Numbered from the stretch's first letter, positions 25,983-35,861 are shown. The stretch is DNA of 64,000 nucleotides from an uncultured Oscillospiraceae bacterium (GCA_934589525.1 CAKTOB010000005.1:43317-107316); one strand, 5' to 3'. Made by a program: numbers and translations. The notes: generated by a model not told the origin, from the sequence alone.

Positions 25983-28191
25983 AGTCTTCCCTCCTGATGA
26001 GAATCGTCCCTTCCCGGTCTGTTCTTCGGATGTGGCAGCCGGTGTCCTCCAGCCGGTCCAGCAGCTCCTGGGCAGGATGGCCGTAATGATTGTTTGCCCC
26101 CACGCTGATGACCGCCAGCTCCGGCTTTGTGGTTTCCAGCAGTTCCGGGCAGGTTGAATATTTGGAGCCGTGGTGGCCCACCACCAGAATGTCCGTTTTG
26201 GGCAGCACACCCTGCCGCAGGAGCCGCCGTTCCCCGGCCATATCCAAATCACCGGTAATCAGTATAACACAGTTTTCGGATTCAAACAAGATGACCATGC
26301 TGTTTTCCTGCCGGGAATTGCCGCCGGTATAGGGATAAAACCGCAAAACACCGGTTCCAAAGGGGATTTCCGTATCCTCGGTCAGAAGTGCTCCCGATAA
26401 GTCCGGGTCTTCCCCGGGAAGCAGCACCGTCTCGGCCGGGATTTGGGTTAGAAAATGCGCTGTGCCGCCTACATGGTCCCAGTCAAAATGGGTCTGGGCC
26501 AGCACGTCCAGATGATAGAAATTCTGACTGCGGAGCATCTGCCAGGCCAAATCCGCGGACTTGGTATCGGAATCCCCGCCGCAATCGATGAGGGCATTCT
26601 CCCCAGCGCTTTGCAGCAGCAGACATTGGCCCTCCCCCACGTCCAGCACCGTCAGGCGGCAGTCATCGGTCCTGGGGCCGTAGCCTGTCAGGACGGCGGA
26701 AACCGCCAACCCTGCCAGAGCCGCGGCGAAGAATATTTTCCCCTGCTTTTTCCGGCACAGGCACCACAGCCCCACCAGAGCATAGGCAAACACCAGCCAG
26801 CAAACGCTCCATTTGCTGCAGGTATACACCGCCGCCATGGGCAGGCGGGAAAGGGCCCTTGCAGTATAGAGCACCAGCCGGATGGGCCAGGCAATGCAGC
26901 TGCCCAAAAAGGAACCCAACACCGGGAAAATGGGGCCCAAGATACAAACGCCCAGGATCCCACCGAAAATCACCGGCAGCAGCCACAGCGTCAGCAGATT
27001 GGTCAGAACGCCCACCAGGGAGATCACCCCAAAATACCAAGCGGAAATCGGCGTAGACAGGGCCATGGCGCTGAGACTCACGGAAAGAGAATCCGCCGCC
27101 CCTTTGGAAAAGCGTCCGCCTTTTTGGGGCAGGTGCTGCCGGAAATACCCGGCCAGGGGCTGCTGGAACAGGAGGATGCCCAACACGCTGAGCACCGACA
27201 GCTGAAAGCCTGGGGCGGCAATGACAAAGGGATTTGCGACCATGAGTGCCAGGGCCGCCGCGGCCAGGGCGGTTTTTGGATCATAGGCCCGGCGTGTGAG
27301 CTTTGCCAGAACCAGGAGCCCCGACATGATGCAGGCCCGGCACACTGAGGAGGTAAACCCCGCCGCTGCCGCAAAGAGCCACAGCACCGGAAGCCCCACC
27401 ACAAAGGCGGGCCATGGGGTTTTCCCGGACAGCAGCCAAAGAAGGCCGAAGAGCATGGCCACATGCAGGCCGGACACCGCCACAATATGCCGGATGCCGC
27501 TGACCCGCAGGGCGGTTTCGTCGGTATAGGAAAGGTCCTGGGTATCGCCCAGCAGCAAGGACTGGGCAAAGGGCGCCGCATCCTCCGGGAAGCACCGGGA
27601 AATGGCCTGCCGGGCGGCCCGGGCCAGGGCCTGGGGCAGCGTCCAAAGACTTTTTGTTCCCGGGATGATCCTGGTTTCGCCCTTGGGGCTTGCGGTCAGG
27701 AACATGCCTCTGCCGGAACTTGCGCCGCCAGCCTTGCTGCCGCCGGGCAGGGTGACGCTCCAGCGGAAGGTTCCCGTGACCCGGTCCCCCGCCCGGGCAG
27801 ACACTCCCTCGGGAAGATAGACACGAACACCCCGGGCTTTCCCGTCAATGGTGACGGTGCCCTCCGCACTGTGGCTGTAGCGCCCAGGAGTGCTGTCCTT
27901 CCGGCAGAGGATCTCCGCTTCCTGCAACGTTCCATCCAGGGAAAGCAGCGGGTCATAGGAGATTTTTTGCAGGCACAGCAGCATTCCCGCCCCCACTCCA
28001 AAGCCCAGCAGCAGCGCACCCAGCCGTCGGACACGGGAATGGCGGCGGGACAGCACCAGCGCAGGAATGGCCAAAGTCCACCCGGCGGCGGTCAGCAGCC
28101 CCGCTTGGTCCCAGCACAGTAAGATGATGCAGGCCAGGGCCGCCCCGAAGCCCAGGGTAAACCAGCACAGCCGCCGTATGCCCTTCTCCAT
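25954..28191 (-). CDS. comEC: ComEC/Rec2 family DNA-uptake channel protein
   Basis: 745 residues: N-terminal spans and an OB-like domain (1-200), the multi-span competence domain (about 210-470; ISGIRHIVAVSGLHVAMLFGL region), then a C-terminal metallo-beta-lactamase-like domain beginning LDVGEGQCLLL. That domain has THFDWDHVGG, in which the second metal His of HxHxDH is Asp, a variant also known in other ComECs. It would pass single-stranded DNA across the membrane during transformation. No comEA or comF is adjacent. Heads the comEC-holA-rnmV-ABC-F group. Confidence 0.93.
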   Translation of the reverse strand: MEKGIRRLCWFTLGFGAALACIILLCWDQAGLLTAAGWTLAIPALVLSRRHSRVRRLGALLLGFGVGAGMLLCLQKISYDPLLSLDGTLQEAEILCRKDSTPGRYSHSAEGTVTIDGKARGVRVYLPEGVSARAGDRVTGTFRWSVTLPGGSKAGGASSGRGMFLTASPKGETRIIPGTKSLWTLPQALARAARQAISRCFPEDAAPFAQSLLLGDTQDLSYTDETALRVSGIRHIVAVSGLHVAMLFGLLWLLSGKTPWPAFVVGLPVLWLFAAAAGFTSSVCRACIMSGLLVLAKLTRRAYDPKTALAAAALALMVANPFVIAAPGFQLSVLSVLGILLFQQPLAGYFRQHLPQKGGRFSKGAADSLSVSLSAMALSTPISAWYFGVISLVGVLTNLLTLWLLPVIFGGILGVCILGPIFPVLGSFLGSCIAWPIRLVLYTARALSRLPMAAVYTCSKWSVCWLVFAYALVGLWCLCRKKQGKIFFAAALAGLAVSAVLTGYGPRTDDCRLTVLDVGEGQCLLLQSAGENALIDCGGDSDTKSADLAWQMLRSQNFYHLDVLAQTHFDWDHVGGTAHFLTQIPAETVLLPGEDPDLSGALLTEDTEIPFGTGVLRFYPYTGGNSRQENSMVILFESENCVILITGDLDMAGERRLLRQGVLPKTDILVVGHHGSKYSTCPELLETTKPELAVISVGANNHYGHPAQELLDRLEDTGCHIRRTDREGTILIRREDCGKKTSIGG

Positions 28192-28215
28192 TCCCCCGCC
28201 ACCTCTTTCTTTTAT

Positions 28216-28245
28216 AAAAGGCGCAGCCGTGGAGCTGCGCCTTTT
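28216..28245 (-). terminator. Terminator of alaS
   Basis: Twelve-base perfect stem AAAAGGCGCAGC/GCTGCGCCTTTT with loop CGTGGA, 25 bases after the alaS stop. Confidence 0.85.
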
Positions 28246-28269
28246 GGAATCTATTGTTCGGAGTTTGTC

Positions 28270-30906
28270 TTACACTTTTCCGGAAACGAAGTCGTCAACC
28301 AGAGCCAGGGCATTGTCCACCTTGATGGGGTCTTTGCCGCCGCCCATGGCGCTGTCGGGCTTGCCGCCGCCGCAGCCGCCGCACTCGGTGCAGACCAGCT
28401 TCACCAGCTCGCCGGCCTTGATGCCACGCTTCACCGCATCCTTGCCGCAGACCGCCAGGAAGGTGGGCTTGTCACCGTTGACGGAAGCCAGCACCGCGAC
28501 CACGCCGGGCTCACGGTCCCGGAGCATATCGCCCATCTGGCGCATTCTGGCGGCATCTGCCTTGGGCAGCACCGCGGTCATGACCTTCAGGCCGCCGATC
28601 TCGTGGGCACCGAACAGGAACCGTTCCGCCTCGCCGGAGGCCTCCTTGGTCTTATACTGCTCAATGACCTTCCGCAGCTCCTTGATCTCGTCTAAGTGGC
28701 CCTGAAGCTTTCCGGCCAGCTCCATGGGCTTGACCTTCAGCCGTCCGGCAGCCTCGGTCAGCAGGCTCCGGTTGGTTTCCAGCTTCTTCAGGCACAGCTT
28801 GCCGGTATAGGCCTCGATCCGGCGAACACCGGAGGCCACGGAGCCCTCGGACTCGATTTCGAAGGGGCCCACCTTGGCGGTGTTGTCCAGATGGGTACCG
28901 CCGCAGAACTCCACGGAGTAGCCGCTCATATTGACCACCCGCACCACATCGCCGTACTTTTCGCTGAACAGGGCGGTGGCTCCCAGCTTCTTGGCCTCTT
29001 CAATGGGCATCTCCCGGGTCACAATGGGGTAGCCCTCCAGGATGGCGTTCTGAACAATGGAATTGACCTTGTTCAGCTCCTCCCGGGTCATGGGAGCGTA
29101 GTGGGTGAAGTCAAAGCGCAGGTAATCCGGCTCCACCAGAGAACCGGCCTGGTGGACATGGTCGCCCAGGACGCTGCTCAGGGCCTTCTGCAGCAGATGG
29201 GTGGCGGAGTGGGCACGCATAATGGCCTTCCGACGGTCCACATCGATGGAGGCGCAGACAATGTCCTCCACATGGATGGTGCCCCGGTTCAGCTTGCCGT
29301 AGTGCAGGAACTTGCCGCCCTTGTCCTTCTGGACATTGGTGACCTCAAAGCGGCTTTCGCCCAGCATGATGACGCCGGTGTCCGCCACCTGGCCGCCCAT
29401 TTCCGCATAGAAGGGGGTCTTATCCAGCACCAGGATGCCGCTTTCGCCGCCGGAAATAGCACCGGAAACCTCGTCCCCTACGCAGATGGCCAGAACCTTG
29501 CTCTCGCAGTTGAAGCAGTCGTAGCCCACGAACTGGGTGGGGGTGTTGTCCAGGCCTAAGTCAATGCCGGCCCAGGCCAAATCGCCCAGAGCCTTCCGGG
29601 CCTCTCTGGCCCGCTCCTTCTGCTCCTGCATGAGCTTGGCGAAGCCCTCCTGGTCCAGGGTCATATCCTCGTCGGCCACCATTTCCAGAGTCAGGTCAAT
29701 GGGGAAGCCGTAGGTATCGTACAGCTTGAAGGCATCGGCGCCGGAGAACTCGTTTTCACCCTTGGCCTTGTGCTCTGCCAGCATGTCGGCAAAAATCTTC
29801 ATGCCGCCGTCAATGGTCCGGGCAAAGTTCTCTTCCTCCACCTTGACCACCTTGGTGATATAACCGGCCCGCTCCCGCAGGTAGGTGTAGTGGCTTTCGT
29901 TCTCATGGATGACCGTCTCCACCACCTGGTACAGGAAGGGACGGTCCACGCCCAAGAGCTTGCCGTGACGGGCAGCCCGCCGCAGCAGACGGCGCAGCAC
30001 ATAGCCCCGGCCCTCGTTGCTGGGCAGAACGCCGTCGGCAATCATGAAAGTAGAGGCCCGGATATGATCGGTGATGACCCGGAGGGACACATCCATCTTG
30101 ACACTCTGGCCGTAGGAAGCGCCGGTGATCTCCGTGACCTTATTGGTGATGTTCATAACGGTATCCACATCGAACAGGCTGTTCACGTCCTGGCACACCA
30201 CGGCCAGCCGCTCCAGGCCCATGCCGGTGTCGATGTTCTTGTGGGCCAGCTCCGTATAGTTGCCGTTGCCGTCGTTATTGAACTGGGAGAATACGTTGTT
30301 CCAGACCTCCATGTAGCGGTCGCAATCGCAGCCCACGGTGCAGTCGGGCTTGCCGCAGCCGTACTTTTCGCCCCGGTCGTAATAAATCTCGCTGCAGGGG
30401 CCGCAGGGGCCGGAGCCGTGCTCCCAGAAGTTGTCTTCCTTGCCAAAACGGAAAATCCGGTCCGCGGGCACGCCCACTTCTTCATTCCAGATCTTGAAGG
30501 CCTCATCGTCATCCACATAAATGGAGGGGTACAGACGGTTCTTGTCCAGGCCTACGACCTCGGTCAAAAATTCCCAGCTCCAATGGATGGCTTCCCGCTT
30601 GAAGTAATCACCAAAGGAGAAGTTGCCCAGCATTTCAAAATAGGTGCCGTGACGGGCGGTCTTGCCGATGTTTTCAATGTCGCCGGTACGAATGCACTTC
30701 TGGCAGGTACAGACCCGATGGCGGGGGGGCTCCACTTCCCCGGTGAAGTAGGGCTTCATGGGCGCCATGCCGGAGTTGATCAGCAGCAGGGACGCATCAT
30801 TCTGAGGGATCAGGGAAAAGCTGGGCAGACGCAGATGGCCCTTGCTCTCGAAGAAGGAGAGGAACATTTCCCGCAGTTCATTTACGCCGTAAGGCTTCTG
30901 GCTCAT
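28270..30906 (-). CDS. alaS: Alanine--tRNA ligase
   Basis: Full-length class II synthetase, 878 residues. The catalytic core starts with ELREMFLSFFESKGH and has TCQKCIRTGDIENIGKTARH. The editing domain carries RAHSATHLLQKAL (HxxxH zinc ligands) and CGGTHLDNTAKVG. The C-terminal oligomerisation region ends with a glycine-rich CGGGKPDSAMGGGKDP stretch. Charges tRNA-Ala and clears mis-charged Ser and Gly. Preceded by its own promoter and T-box leader. Confidence 0.98.
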   Translation of the reverse strand: MSQKPYGVNELREMFLSFFESKGHLRLPSFSLIPQNDASLLLINSGMAPMKPYFTGEVEPPRHRVCTCQKCIRTGDIENIGKTARHGTYFEMLGNFSFGDYFKREAIHWSWEFLTEVVGLDKNRLYPSIYVDDDEAFKIWNEEVGVPADRIFRFGKEDNFWEHGSGPCGPCSEIYYDRGEKYGCGKPDCTVGCDCDRYMEVWNNVFSQFNNDGNGNYTELAHKNIDTGMGLERLAVVCQDVNSLFDVDTVMNITNKVTEITGASYGQSVKMDVSLRVITDHIRASTFMIADGVLPSNEGRGYVLRRLLRRAARHGKLLGVDRPFLYQVVETVIHENESHYTYLRERAGYITKVVKVEEENFARTIDGGMKIFADMLAEHKAKGENEFSGADAFKLYDTYGFPIDLTLEMVADEDMTLDQEGFAKLMQEQKERAREARKALGDLAWAGIDLGLDNTPTQFVGYDCFNCESKVLAICVGDEVSGAISGGESGILVLDKTPFYAEMGGQVADTGVIMLGESRFEVTNVQKDKGGKFLHYGKLNRGTIHVEDIVCASIDVDRRKAIMRAHSATHLLQKALSSVLGDHVHQAGSLVEPDYLRFDFTHYAPMTREELNKVNSIVQNAILEGYPIVTREMPIEEAKKLGATALFSEKYGDVVRVVNMSGYSVEFCGGTHLDNTAKVGPFEIESEGSVASGVRRIEAYTGKLCLKKLETNRSLLTEAAGRLKVKPMELAGKLQGHLDEIKELRKVIEQYKTKEASGEAERFLFGAHEIGGLKVMTAVLPKADAARMRQMGDMLRDREPGVVAVLASVNGDKPTFLAVCGKDAVKRGIKAGELVKLVCTECGGCGGGKPDSAMGGGKDPIKVDNALALVDDFVSGKV

Positions 30907-30937
30907 TTTTTATTTACCTCCATTTATCTTCTGCAAA

Positions 30938-31166
30938 ACAAAACCCCGCCCCTAAATTTAGGGGCGGAGTAAAATTTACCCGCGGTACCACCCTAATTTA
31001 CCCGGAAACCCGGGCATCTTAGCCGCTCTGTAACGGGAGCTCCCGCCCCGGTCATCCCGGGTGACGCAGGAAGTGGCGTGCAGCCGACTGCCGAAGGGCT
31101 TTCACCGTCCCCTTCTCGCTAAAGGTGTCAAACGCTGCTTGGTTTCCGCATTGTCTTTGCATATCT
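30938..31166 (-). promoter_or_regulatory. T-box leader of alaS
   Basis: The T-box AGGGTGGTACCGCGG reads on the minus strand at 30980-30994. Downstream is the terminator stem CCGCCCCTAAA/TTTAGGGGCGG (30947-30968) followed by TTTTGTTTT. About 170 bases of structured leader precede the T-box; the alanine specifier codon could not be placed with confidence. Confidence 0.92.
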
Positions 31167-31172
31167 TCTGGT

Positions 31173-31200
31173 ATTCTATCACAAAGAGAAAAAATGTCAA
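31173..31200 (-). promoter_or_regulatory. Promoter of alaS
   Basis: Minus-strand TTGACA (31195-31200), 16-base spacer, TAGAAT (31173-31178). Confidence 0.75.
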
Positions 31201-31242
31201 TGGGTAATCATAGAAAAATTCAATTTTACTTTGAATTTCTTA

Positions 31243-31605
31243 TTACAGCCGTTCAAAGTTCAAATATCTCGTCCCCTGAAAGGTGAGTTTTCCCTTGTCA
31301 CCCTCTACCATCAGACCGTAGGCGTTTGCCTCAACGGAAAGTTCCATCCGATCTCCGCTTTCCAGCTGAAAGGTTGCATAATAGGTGGTGTAGGTATGGG
31401 AAAAGTCGTCATCCATGTTCTTACGGCGGCGCACATCGGCTCGCTTTGCCACCACCGTTACAGGGACTGTCACTCTGGGCGCATGGTTATTCTTGTTCCA
31501 CTGGCGGATGCTTTGAAAAATGGTTGCCAGAATCGTGCAAAAAATCAACGTAAACGCAATGAAAAACAGAATGCGATAAATGCCAAATCCCATGTAGAAT
31601 CCCAT
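31243..31605 (-). CDS. DUF2500 family membrane-anchored protein
   Basis: 120 residues: one N-terminal membrane span (about residues 9-31), a basic linker, then a small beta domain with the pattern YYATFQLESGDRMEL...GLMVEGDKGKLTFQGTRYLNFE that marks DUF2500. Function unknown. It stands alone between pepF and alaS; a run of GGGAGAAA upstream of the ATG can serve as ribosome site. Confidence 0.85.
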   Translation of the reverse strand: MGFYMGFGIYRILFFIAFTLIFCTILATIFQSIRQWNKNNHAPRVTVPVTVVAKRADVRRRKNMDDDFSHTYTTYYATFQLESGDRMELSVEANAYGLMVEGDKGKLTFQGTRYLNFERL

Positions 31606-31685
31606 ATTTCTCCCTCTTTTCTTAAAAATCCACCATCATTATACCATGCAGGCCATGGCCCGTCAATTTAAGACATTTTAAAGAT

Positions 31686-31961
31686 TTAGATATGCTCTTC
31701 CAGCCAATGCAGCATTTCCTCCTGGCCTTTCTCCGTCAGGGGGAAGTCCTTTTCCCCCTCCATGGTGCTTTTTTCATAGCAGAATGGGCCGTGCCAATAG
31801 GCAGCGTGGAGGGTAGAACCCTCGTAATCCACCTCTTTGGGGGTGGCCATGACCACCTCCGGCACCACCCGGAACCGGAACAGGCCCTTGGAGCCCGTAA
31901 AGATGTTGTTCATGGCAAAGGTGTGCAGGGTGGGCAAAAAAATCAGGTGTTCCTCTTCCAT
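31686..31961 (-). CDS. Small cytosolic protein, unknown function
   Basis: 91 residues beginning MEEEHLIFLPTLHTF, no signal or membrane segment, mildly acidic. No family recognised. It starts one base after the pepF stop, so it is likely co-translated with pepF. Confidence 0.6.
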   Translation of the reverse strand: MEEEHLIFLPTLHTFAMNNIFTGSKGLFRFRVVPEVVMATPKEVDYEGSTLHAAYWHGPFCYEKSTMEGEKDFPLTEKGQEEMLHWLEEHI

Positions 31962-31962
31962 G

Positions 31963-33768
31963 TTATTCCGCCATCAGGCTTTCCATTTCGTCCAAAAGCT
32001 CCCCGAAGAGCTTCAGGGCATCGTTGACGGGCTCAGGGCTGGTCATGTCCACACCGGCCCCCTTGAGAAGGTCAATGGGGCTTCTGGAGCAGCCGCCGGA
32101 CAGGAAGTTCAGGTAATCCTTCACGGCGCTCTCCCCTTCCCGCAAGATCCGGCGGGACAGGGCAATGGCGGCAGAATAGCCGGTGGCGTACTGGAACACA
32201 TAGTAATTGTAGTAGAAGTGGGGAATCCGGGCCCATTCCATGGCGATCTCCTCATCCACCACCATATCGTCACCGTAGTAGAGCTTGCACAGTCTTGCGT
32301 ACTCCGCGCAGAGCACATCGGCGGTCAGGGTCTGGCCCTGGTCTACCAGTTTGCCCATAAACAGCTCAAACTCGGCAAACATGGTCTGGCGGTAAATGGT
32401 GCCCTTGAACTGGTCCAGGAAGTGGTTAATGAGGAAGGCCCGTTCCTTTTTATCCGTAGTGTTTTTCAGAAGATACTCCATGAGCAGGGCTTCGTTGCAG
32501 GTGGAGGCCACCTCGGCCACGAAAATCACATAATCCGAGTCAATGGGGTTCTGGGTGCGGTTGGAGAGGTAGGAATGGAGGGCGTGGCCCATTTCGTGGG
32601 CCAGGGTGAACTGGCTGTCCAGGGAGCCGGAGTAGTTCAGCAGCACAAAGGGATGGACCTTGGTTCCGGCGGAGTAAGCGCCGCCCCGCTTGCCCTGGTT
32701 CTCGTAAACGTCGATCCAGCGGTTTTCAAAGCCCTCTTTCAGGATTTTCCGGTAGTCCTCTCCCAGAGGATACAGGGCATCATACACCGTCTGCTTTGCC
32801 TGGGCAAAGGGGATTTTGGCAGGAACGTCTTTCAGAAGCGGGGTATACACATCGTAAAAATGCAGCTCGTCCACGCCCAGCAGCTTTTTGCGCAGGCGCA
32901 CATAGCGGTGCATTTTGTCCATATTCTGGTGAACCGCCTCGATCAGATTGTCATAAACGGATTCCGGAACGTTGGTGCCGTCCATGGCCGCTTCCCGGGC
33001 GGTAGTGTACTTCCGGGCATTGGCAAAGAACTTCTGCTGCTTATTCTGGGCATCCAGCAGGCTGGCGGCCGTATTGCGCATGCCGCCCAGGGTGTGATAC
33101 ATGTTTTCATAGGCGCTCTTGCGCAGCACCCGGTCGCCGCTTTCTTCCAGGGGCACGAAGGTGCTCTGGCTCAGGGCGTGGGGCTGGCCCTGGGCGTCCA
33201 GGGCGTTGGGGAACTGCAGATCCGCATCGGTCAAGGCACCGTAAATGCTGTCCGGGGCGTTGGCCATCTCTCCGGCGGCGGCCAGCAGCCGCTCCTCCTG
33301 AGCAGAGAGGGTATGGGCCTTTCTGCGACGAAGGTCCGTCAGGTGCCGGCGGTAGCGCTCCAGCTGGGGGCAGGCGGCGTAGAAGCCTTCCAGGGTCTCC
33401 TGGGGGATGTCCATGATCTCCGGAGTAGAGAAACTGAACGCAGCACCAATATTGGTTGCCGCACCGATGAATTTGCCGCTCATGGCCTGATAGGTGGCGT
33501 TGCGGGTATCCTCATCGGCCTTGCGCATGGCATAGTTCCCCAGCAGCTCCAGCTGGCAGTCCAGCTCCTCCAAAAGGGAGAGGAACTCAAACAGGGTCTT
33601 TCCGCTTTCGGAAAGGGTTCCCGCAAAGGCGGAGACCTCCGGCAGTCTGGACAGCACGGCGGTAAGCCCGGCTTCCCAGGCTTCATCGGAGACATACAGG
33701 TCCTCCAGAGCCCACTTGTCCTCCTGGGGGATCTCCTCACGGGCACGAATGGTTTCGGTATTCGGCAT
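31963..33768 (-). CDS. pepF: Oligoendopeptidase F (M3B family)
   Basis: 601-residue cytosolic zinc metallopeptidase that degrades oligopeptides. The active site TLAHEMGHALHSYLSNR (HExxH) lies near residue 385 with the downstream Glu-containing EVASTCNEALLMEYLL segment at the expected spacing. Start ATG at 33768 has GGAGGT seven bases upstream; a longer TTG start is less likely. Confidence 0.95.
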   Translation of the reverse strand: MPNTETIRAREEIPQEDKWALEDLYVSDEAWEAGLTAVLSRLPEVSAFAGTLSESGKTLFEFLSLLEELDCQLELLGNYAMRKADEDTRNATYQAMSGKFIGAATNIGAAFSFSTPEIMDIPQETLEGFYAACPQLERYRRHLTDLRRRKAHTLSAQEERLLAAAGEMANAPDSIYGALTDADLQFPNALDAQGQPHALSQSTFVPLEESGDRVLRKSAYENMYHTLGGMRNTAASLLDAQNKQQKFFANARKYTTAREAAMDGTNVPESVYDNLIEAVHQNMDKMHRYVRLRKKLLGVDELHFYDVYTPLLKDVPAKIPFAQAKQTVYDALYPLGEDYRKILKEGFENRWIDVYENQGKRGGAYSAGTKVHPFVLLNYSGSLDSQFTLAHEMGHALHSYLSNRTQNPIDSDYVIFVAEVASTCNEALLMEYLLKNTTDKKERAFLINHFLDQFKGTIYRQTMFAEFELFMGKLVDQGQTLTADVLCAEYARLCKLYYGDDMVVDEEIAMEWARIPHFYYNYYVFQYATGYSAAIALSRRILREGESAVKDYLNFLSGGCSRSPIDLLKGAGVDMTSPEPVNDALKLFGELLDEMESLMAE

Positions 33769-33849
33769 AGAATGTACCTCCAAACAATTTTTCTTTATTA
33801 TAGCACAGATTGCACAAATTTCCAGAGGGTTTCCGGATTATTCTCTATG

Positions 33850-33878
33850 TTGTATTTTTATACGACTTATGCTATATT
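33850..33878 (+). promoter_or_regulatory. Candidate promoter of the EamA transporter gene
   Basis: TTGTAT (33850-33855), 17-base spacer, TATATT (33873-33878), leaving a leader of only about ten bases before the ATG. Confidence 0.55.
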
Positions 33879-33895
33879 ATCCCGGGGTGAATAGT

Positions 33896-34804
33896 ATGAA
33901 AAAGCAACTTTCGGGCATTTTTGCCCTTTTGGGAGCCACCGTGATCTGGGGCTCCGCCTTTATTGCCCAGAGCGTGGGCATGGACAAGCTGGGGCCCTTT
34001 ACCTTTCAGGCCGTCCGCTGCGCCCTGGCGGTACTTTTTTTATTCCTGATGTCCGCGTTGGTGCCGGGGAAAGAGGACTTTTGGAGCGGCTGGAAAAATC
34101 CGGCCCTGTGGAAATCGGGGCTTATCTGCGGCACGGCCCTTTTTGTGGCCAGCAGCTTGCAGCAGATCGGCCTCATGTACACCGATGCGGGAAAGGCCGG
34201 TTTTCTCACCGCCATGTATATTGTCATCGTCCCCTTCTTAGGCCTGGCCATTGGCCACAAGCCGGGAAGAAACGCCGTCCTGAGCCTGGTCCCTGCCGTG
34301 GTCGGGCTGTATCTGCTCAGCTGCACCGGTTTAGATGGCATCAACAAAGGGGATGTGCTGCTGCTGGCGGGGGCCGGGGCCTTCTCCGTTCAAATTCTCC
34401 TGATTGACCTGCATTGCGGGGGGCTGGATGCTTTGAAGCTCAACTGCATTCAGGCTTTGATGGTGGTGGTACTCTCCATTCCCTGCGCCCTGTTTACGGA
34501 GACCATCGAGCCGCAGCACATTGTCTCCTGCTGGCTGCCCTTGGGATACGCCGGTATTCTTTCTATGGGCGTTGCTTATTCCCTGCAAATCGTCGGACAG
34601 CAGCGGGTGGCCCCTGCCGCCGCAGCGCTGCTCATGAGCCTGGAGTCGGTTTTTGCCGCCCTCTTTGGCTGGCTGCTGCTCCACGAAACCATGACCGGTA
34701 CAGAGCTTCTGGGCTGCGGGCTCATGTTCTCTGCGGTGATCCTCTCCCAGATGCCGGAGCGAAAGCATAATGCCGCCGCCCTGCCTTTGGAACAGAAGTG
34801 CTGA
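33896..34804 (+). CDS. EamA/DMT family transporter
   Basis: 302 residues with ten predicted membrane spans in two EamA halves: GATVIWGSAFIAQSVGM at the start of the first and a second repeat from about residue 150, ending near ALLMSLESVFAALFGWLLLHE. Family members export amino acids or metabolites; the substrate is unknown. ATG at 33896 follows GGGGTGA. Single-gene unit with a strong terminator. Confidence 0.9.
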   Translation: MKKQLSGIFALLGATVIWGSAFIAQSVGMDKLGPFTFQAVRCALAVLFLFLMSALVPGKEDFWSGWKNPALWKSGLICGTALFVASSLQQIGLMYTDAGKAGFLTAMYIVIVPFLGLAIGHKPGRNAVLSLVPAVVGLYLLSCTGLDGINKGDVLLLAGAGAFSVQILLIDLHCGGLDALKLNCIQALMVVVLSIPCALFTETIEPQHIVSCWLPLGYAGILSMGVAYSLQIVGQQRVAPAAAALLMSLESVFAALFGWLLLHETMTGTELLGCGLMFSAVILSQMPERKHNAAALPLEQKC

Positions 34805-34827
34805 TTTTTCGTATTAGAATGCACGAA

Positions 34828-34866
34828 CCCCCTCTGCCGTTTGACGGCAGAGGGGGCATTGTTTTT
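34828..34866 (+). terminator. Terminator between the EamA gene and recR
   Basis: Thirteen-base perfect stem CCCCCTCTGCCGT/ACGGCAGAGGGGG with a TTG loop, followed by CATTGTTTTTT on the plus strand. It may also stop recR transcripts arriving from the other side. Confidence 0.88.
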
Positions 34867-34874
34867 TGAAGCGC

Positions 34875-35474
34875 TTACATCTCCTGGCGGCCTTCCAGCG
34901 CCCGGGACAGGGTAACTTCGTCCGCATATTCCAGCTGACTGCCCACGGGGACACCGTAAGCAAGTCTGGTGACCCGGACACCCATGGGACGGAGCAGACG
35001 GGAAATGTACATGGCCGTGGCCTCCCCTTCCGTATCCGGGTTGGTGGCCATAATGACCTCTTTGACATCGCCCGCACCGATCCGCAGCATCAGTTCCCGG
35101 ATTTTAATATCGTCCTGGGTCACCCGGTTCAGAGGGGAAATCACACCGTGGAGCACATGGTATACCCCCCTGTACTCCCGGGAACGCTCCAGGGCGATCA
35201 CATCCTTGGGCTCTGCCACCACGCAAATGGTGCTTTTGTCCCGGGTGTCGTCGGCACAGATGGGGCACAGGGGCTGGTCGGTGAGATTCTGGCAGCAGGG
35301 ACAGGTATGCACCGTTCGCTTTGCTTCCAGAATGGCATCGGCAAAGGCCTGGGCATCCTCCAAGGGCATTTCCAGCACATGAAAGGCCAGGCGCTGGGCG
35401 GTTTTCCCGCCGATACCGGGCAGCCGGGCAAAGTGGTCTGCCAGATTTTGCAGCGACGCGGGGAAAAACTGCAT
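34875..35474 (-). CDS. recR: Recombination mediator protein RecR
   Basis: 199 residues. Helix-hairpin-helix near LPGIGGKTAQRLAFH (about 16-30), a C4 zinc finger CPCCQNL...CPIC (about 57-72), then a Toprim domain with the VVAEPKDVIALE segment and a C-terminal Walker B-like motif. With RecF/RecO it loads RecA on gapped DNA. Part of the dnaX-ybaB-recR operon, a very conserved order. Confidence 0.97.
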   Translation of the reverse strand: MQFFPASLQNLADHFARLPGIGGKTAQRLAFHVLEMPLEDAQAFADAILEAKRTVHTCPCCQNLTDQPLCPICADDTRDKSTICVVAEPKDVIALERSREYRGVYHVLHGVISPLNRVTQDDIKIRELMLRIGAGDVKEVIMATNPDTEGEATAMYISRLLRPMGVRVTRLAYGVPVGSQLEYADEVTLSRALEGRQEM

Positions 35475-35483
35475 GGCCCCTCC

Positions 35484-35837
35484 TTAGAACAGGCCGCCCA
35501 GGTTCAGGCCGCCGGTGAGCTTGGACATATTGTTGGCAGCCTCGCTGTCAGCGGTCCGCATGGCCTGGTTGACCGCGGCAATGATCATATCCTGGAGCAT
35601 TTCCACATCATCGGGGTCTACCGCCTCGGGGTTCACCTTCAGCTCCACTACCTCATGCCTGCCGTTGACGGTGGCGGAAACCATACCGCCGCCGGACTGG
35701 GCGGAGAAGGTCTTGTTCTCCTGCTCCTCCTGCATGCGCAGCATTTCCTGCTGCATCTTCTGGGCCTGTCTGAGCATGGCGGACTGATTCATGCCGCCCA
35801 TTCCACCGGGCATTCCCCGGAAACCACCTTTAGCCAT
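35484..35837 (-). CDS. ybaB: YbaB/EbfC family nucleoid-associated protein
   Basis: 117 residues. A Gly/Met/Gln-rich N-terminus (KGGFRGMPGGMGGMNQS) and a central coiled region lead into the YbaB fold, with the DPDDVEMLQDMIIAAVNQAM block near 73-92. Binds DNA as a dimer. Located between dnaX and recR as is typical. Confidence 0.95.
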   Translation of the reverse strand: MAKGGFRGMPGGMGGMNQSAMLRQAQKMQQEMLRMQEEQENKTFSAQSGGGMVSATVNGRHEVVELKVNPEAVDPDDVEMLQDMIIAAVNQAMRTADSEAANNMSKLTGGLNLGGLF

Positions 35838-35861
35838 AACAAAAATCTCCTTATCAATTGA

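Noticed and set aside
29770..30972. 400-codon open frame opposite alaS
   Set aside because: Runs through the alaS coding strand and its T-box leader; low-complexity translation typical of a shadow frame.
31837..33894. 685-codon open frame opposite pepF
   Set aside because: pepF on the other strand has a clear HExxH motif and ribosome site; this frame has neither and shares its span.
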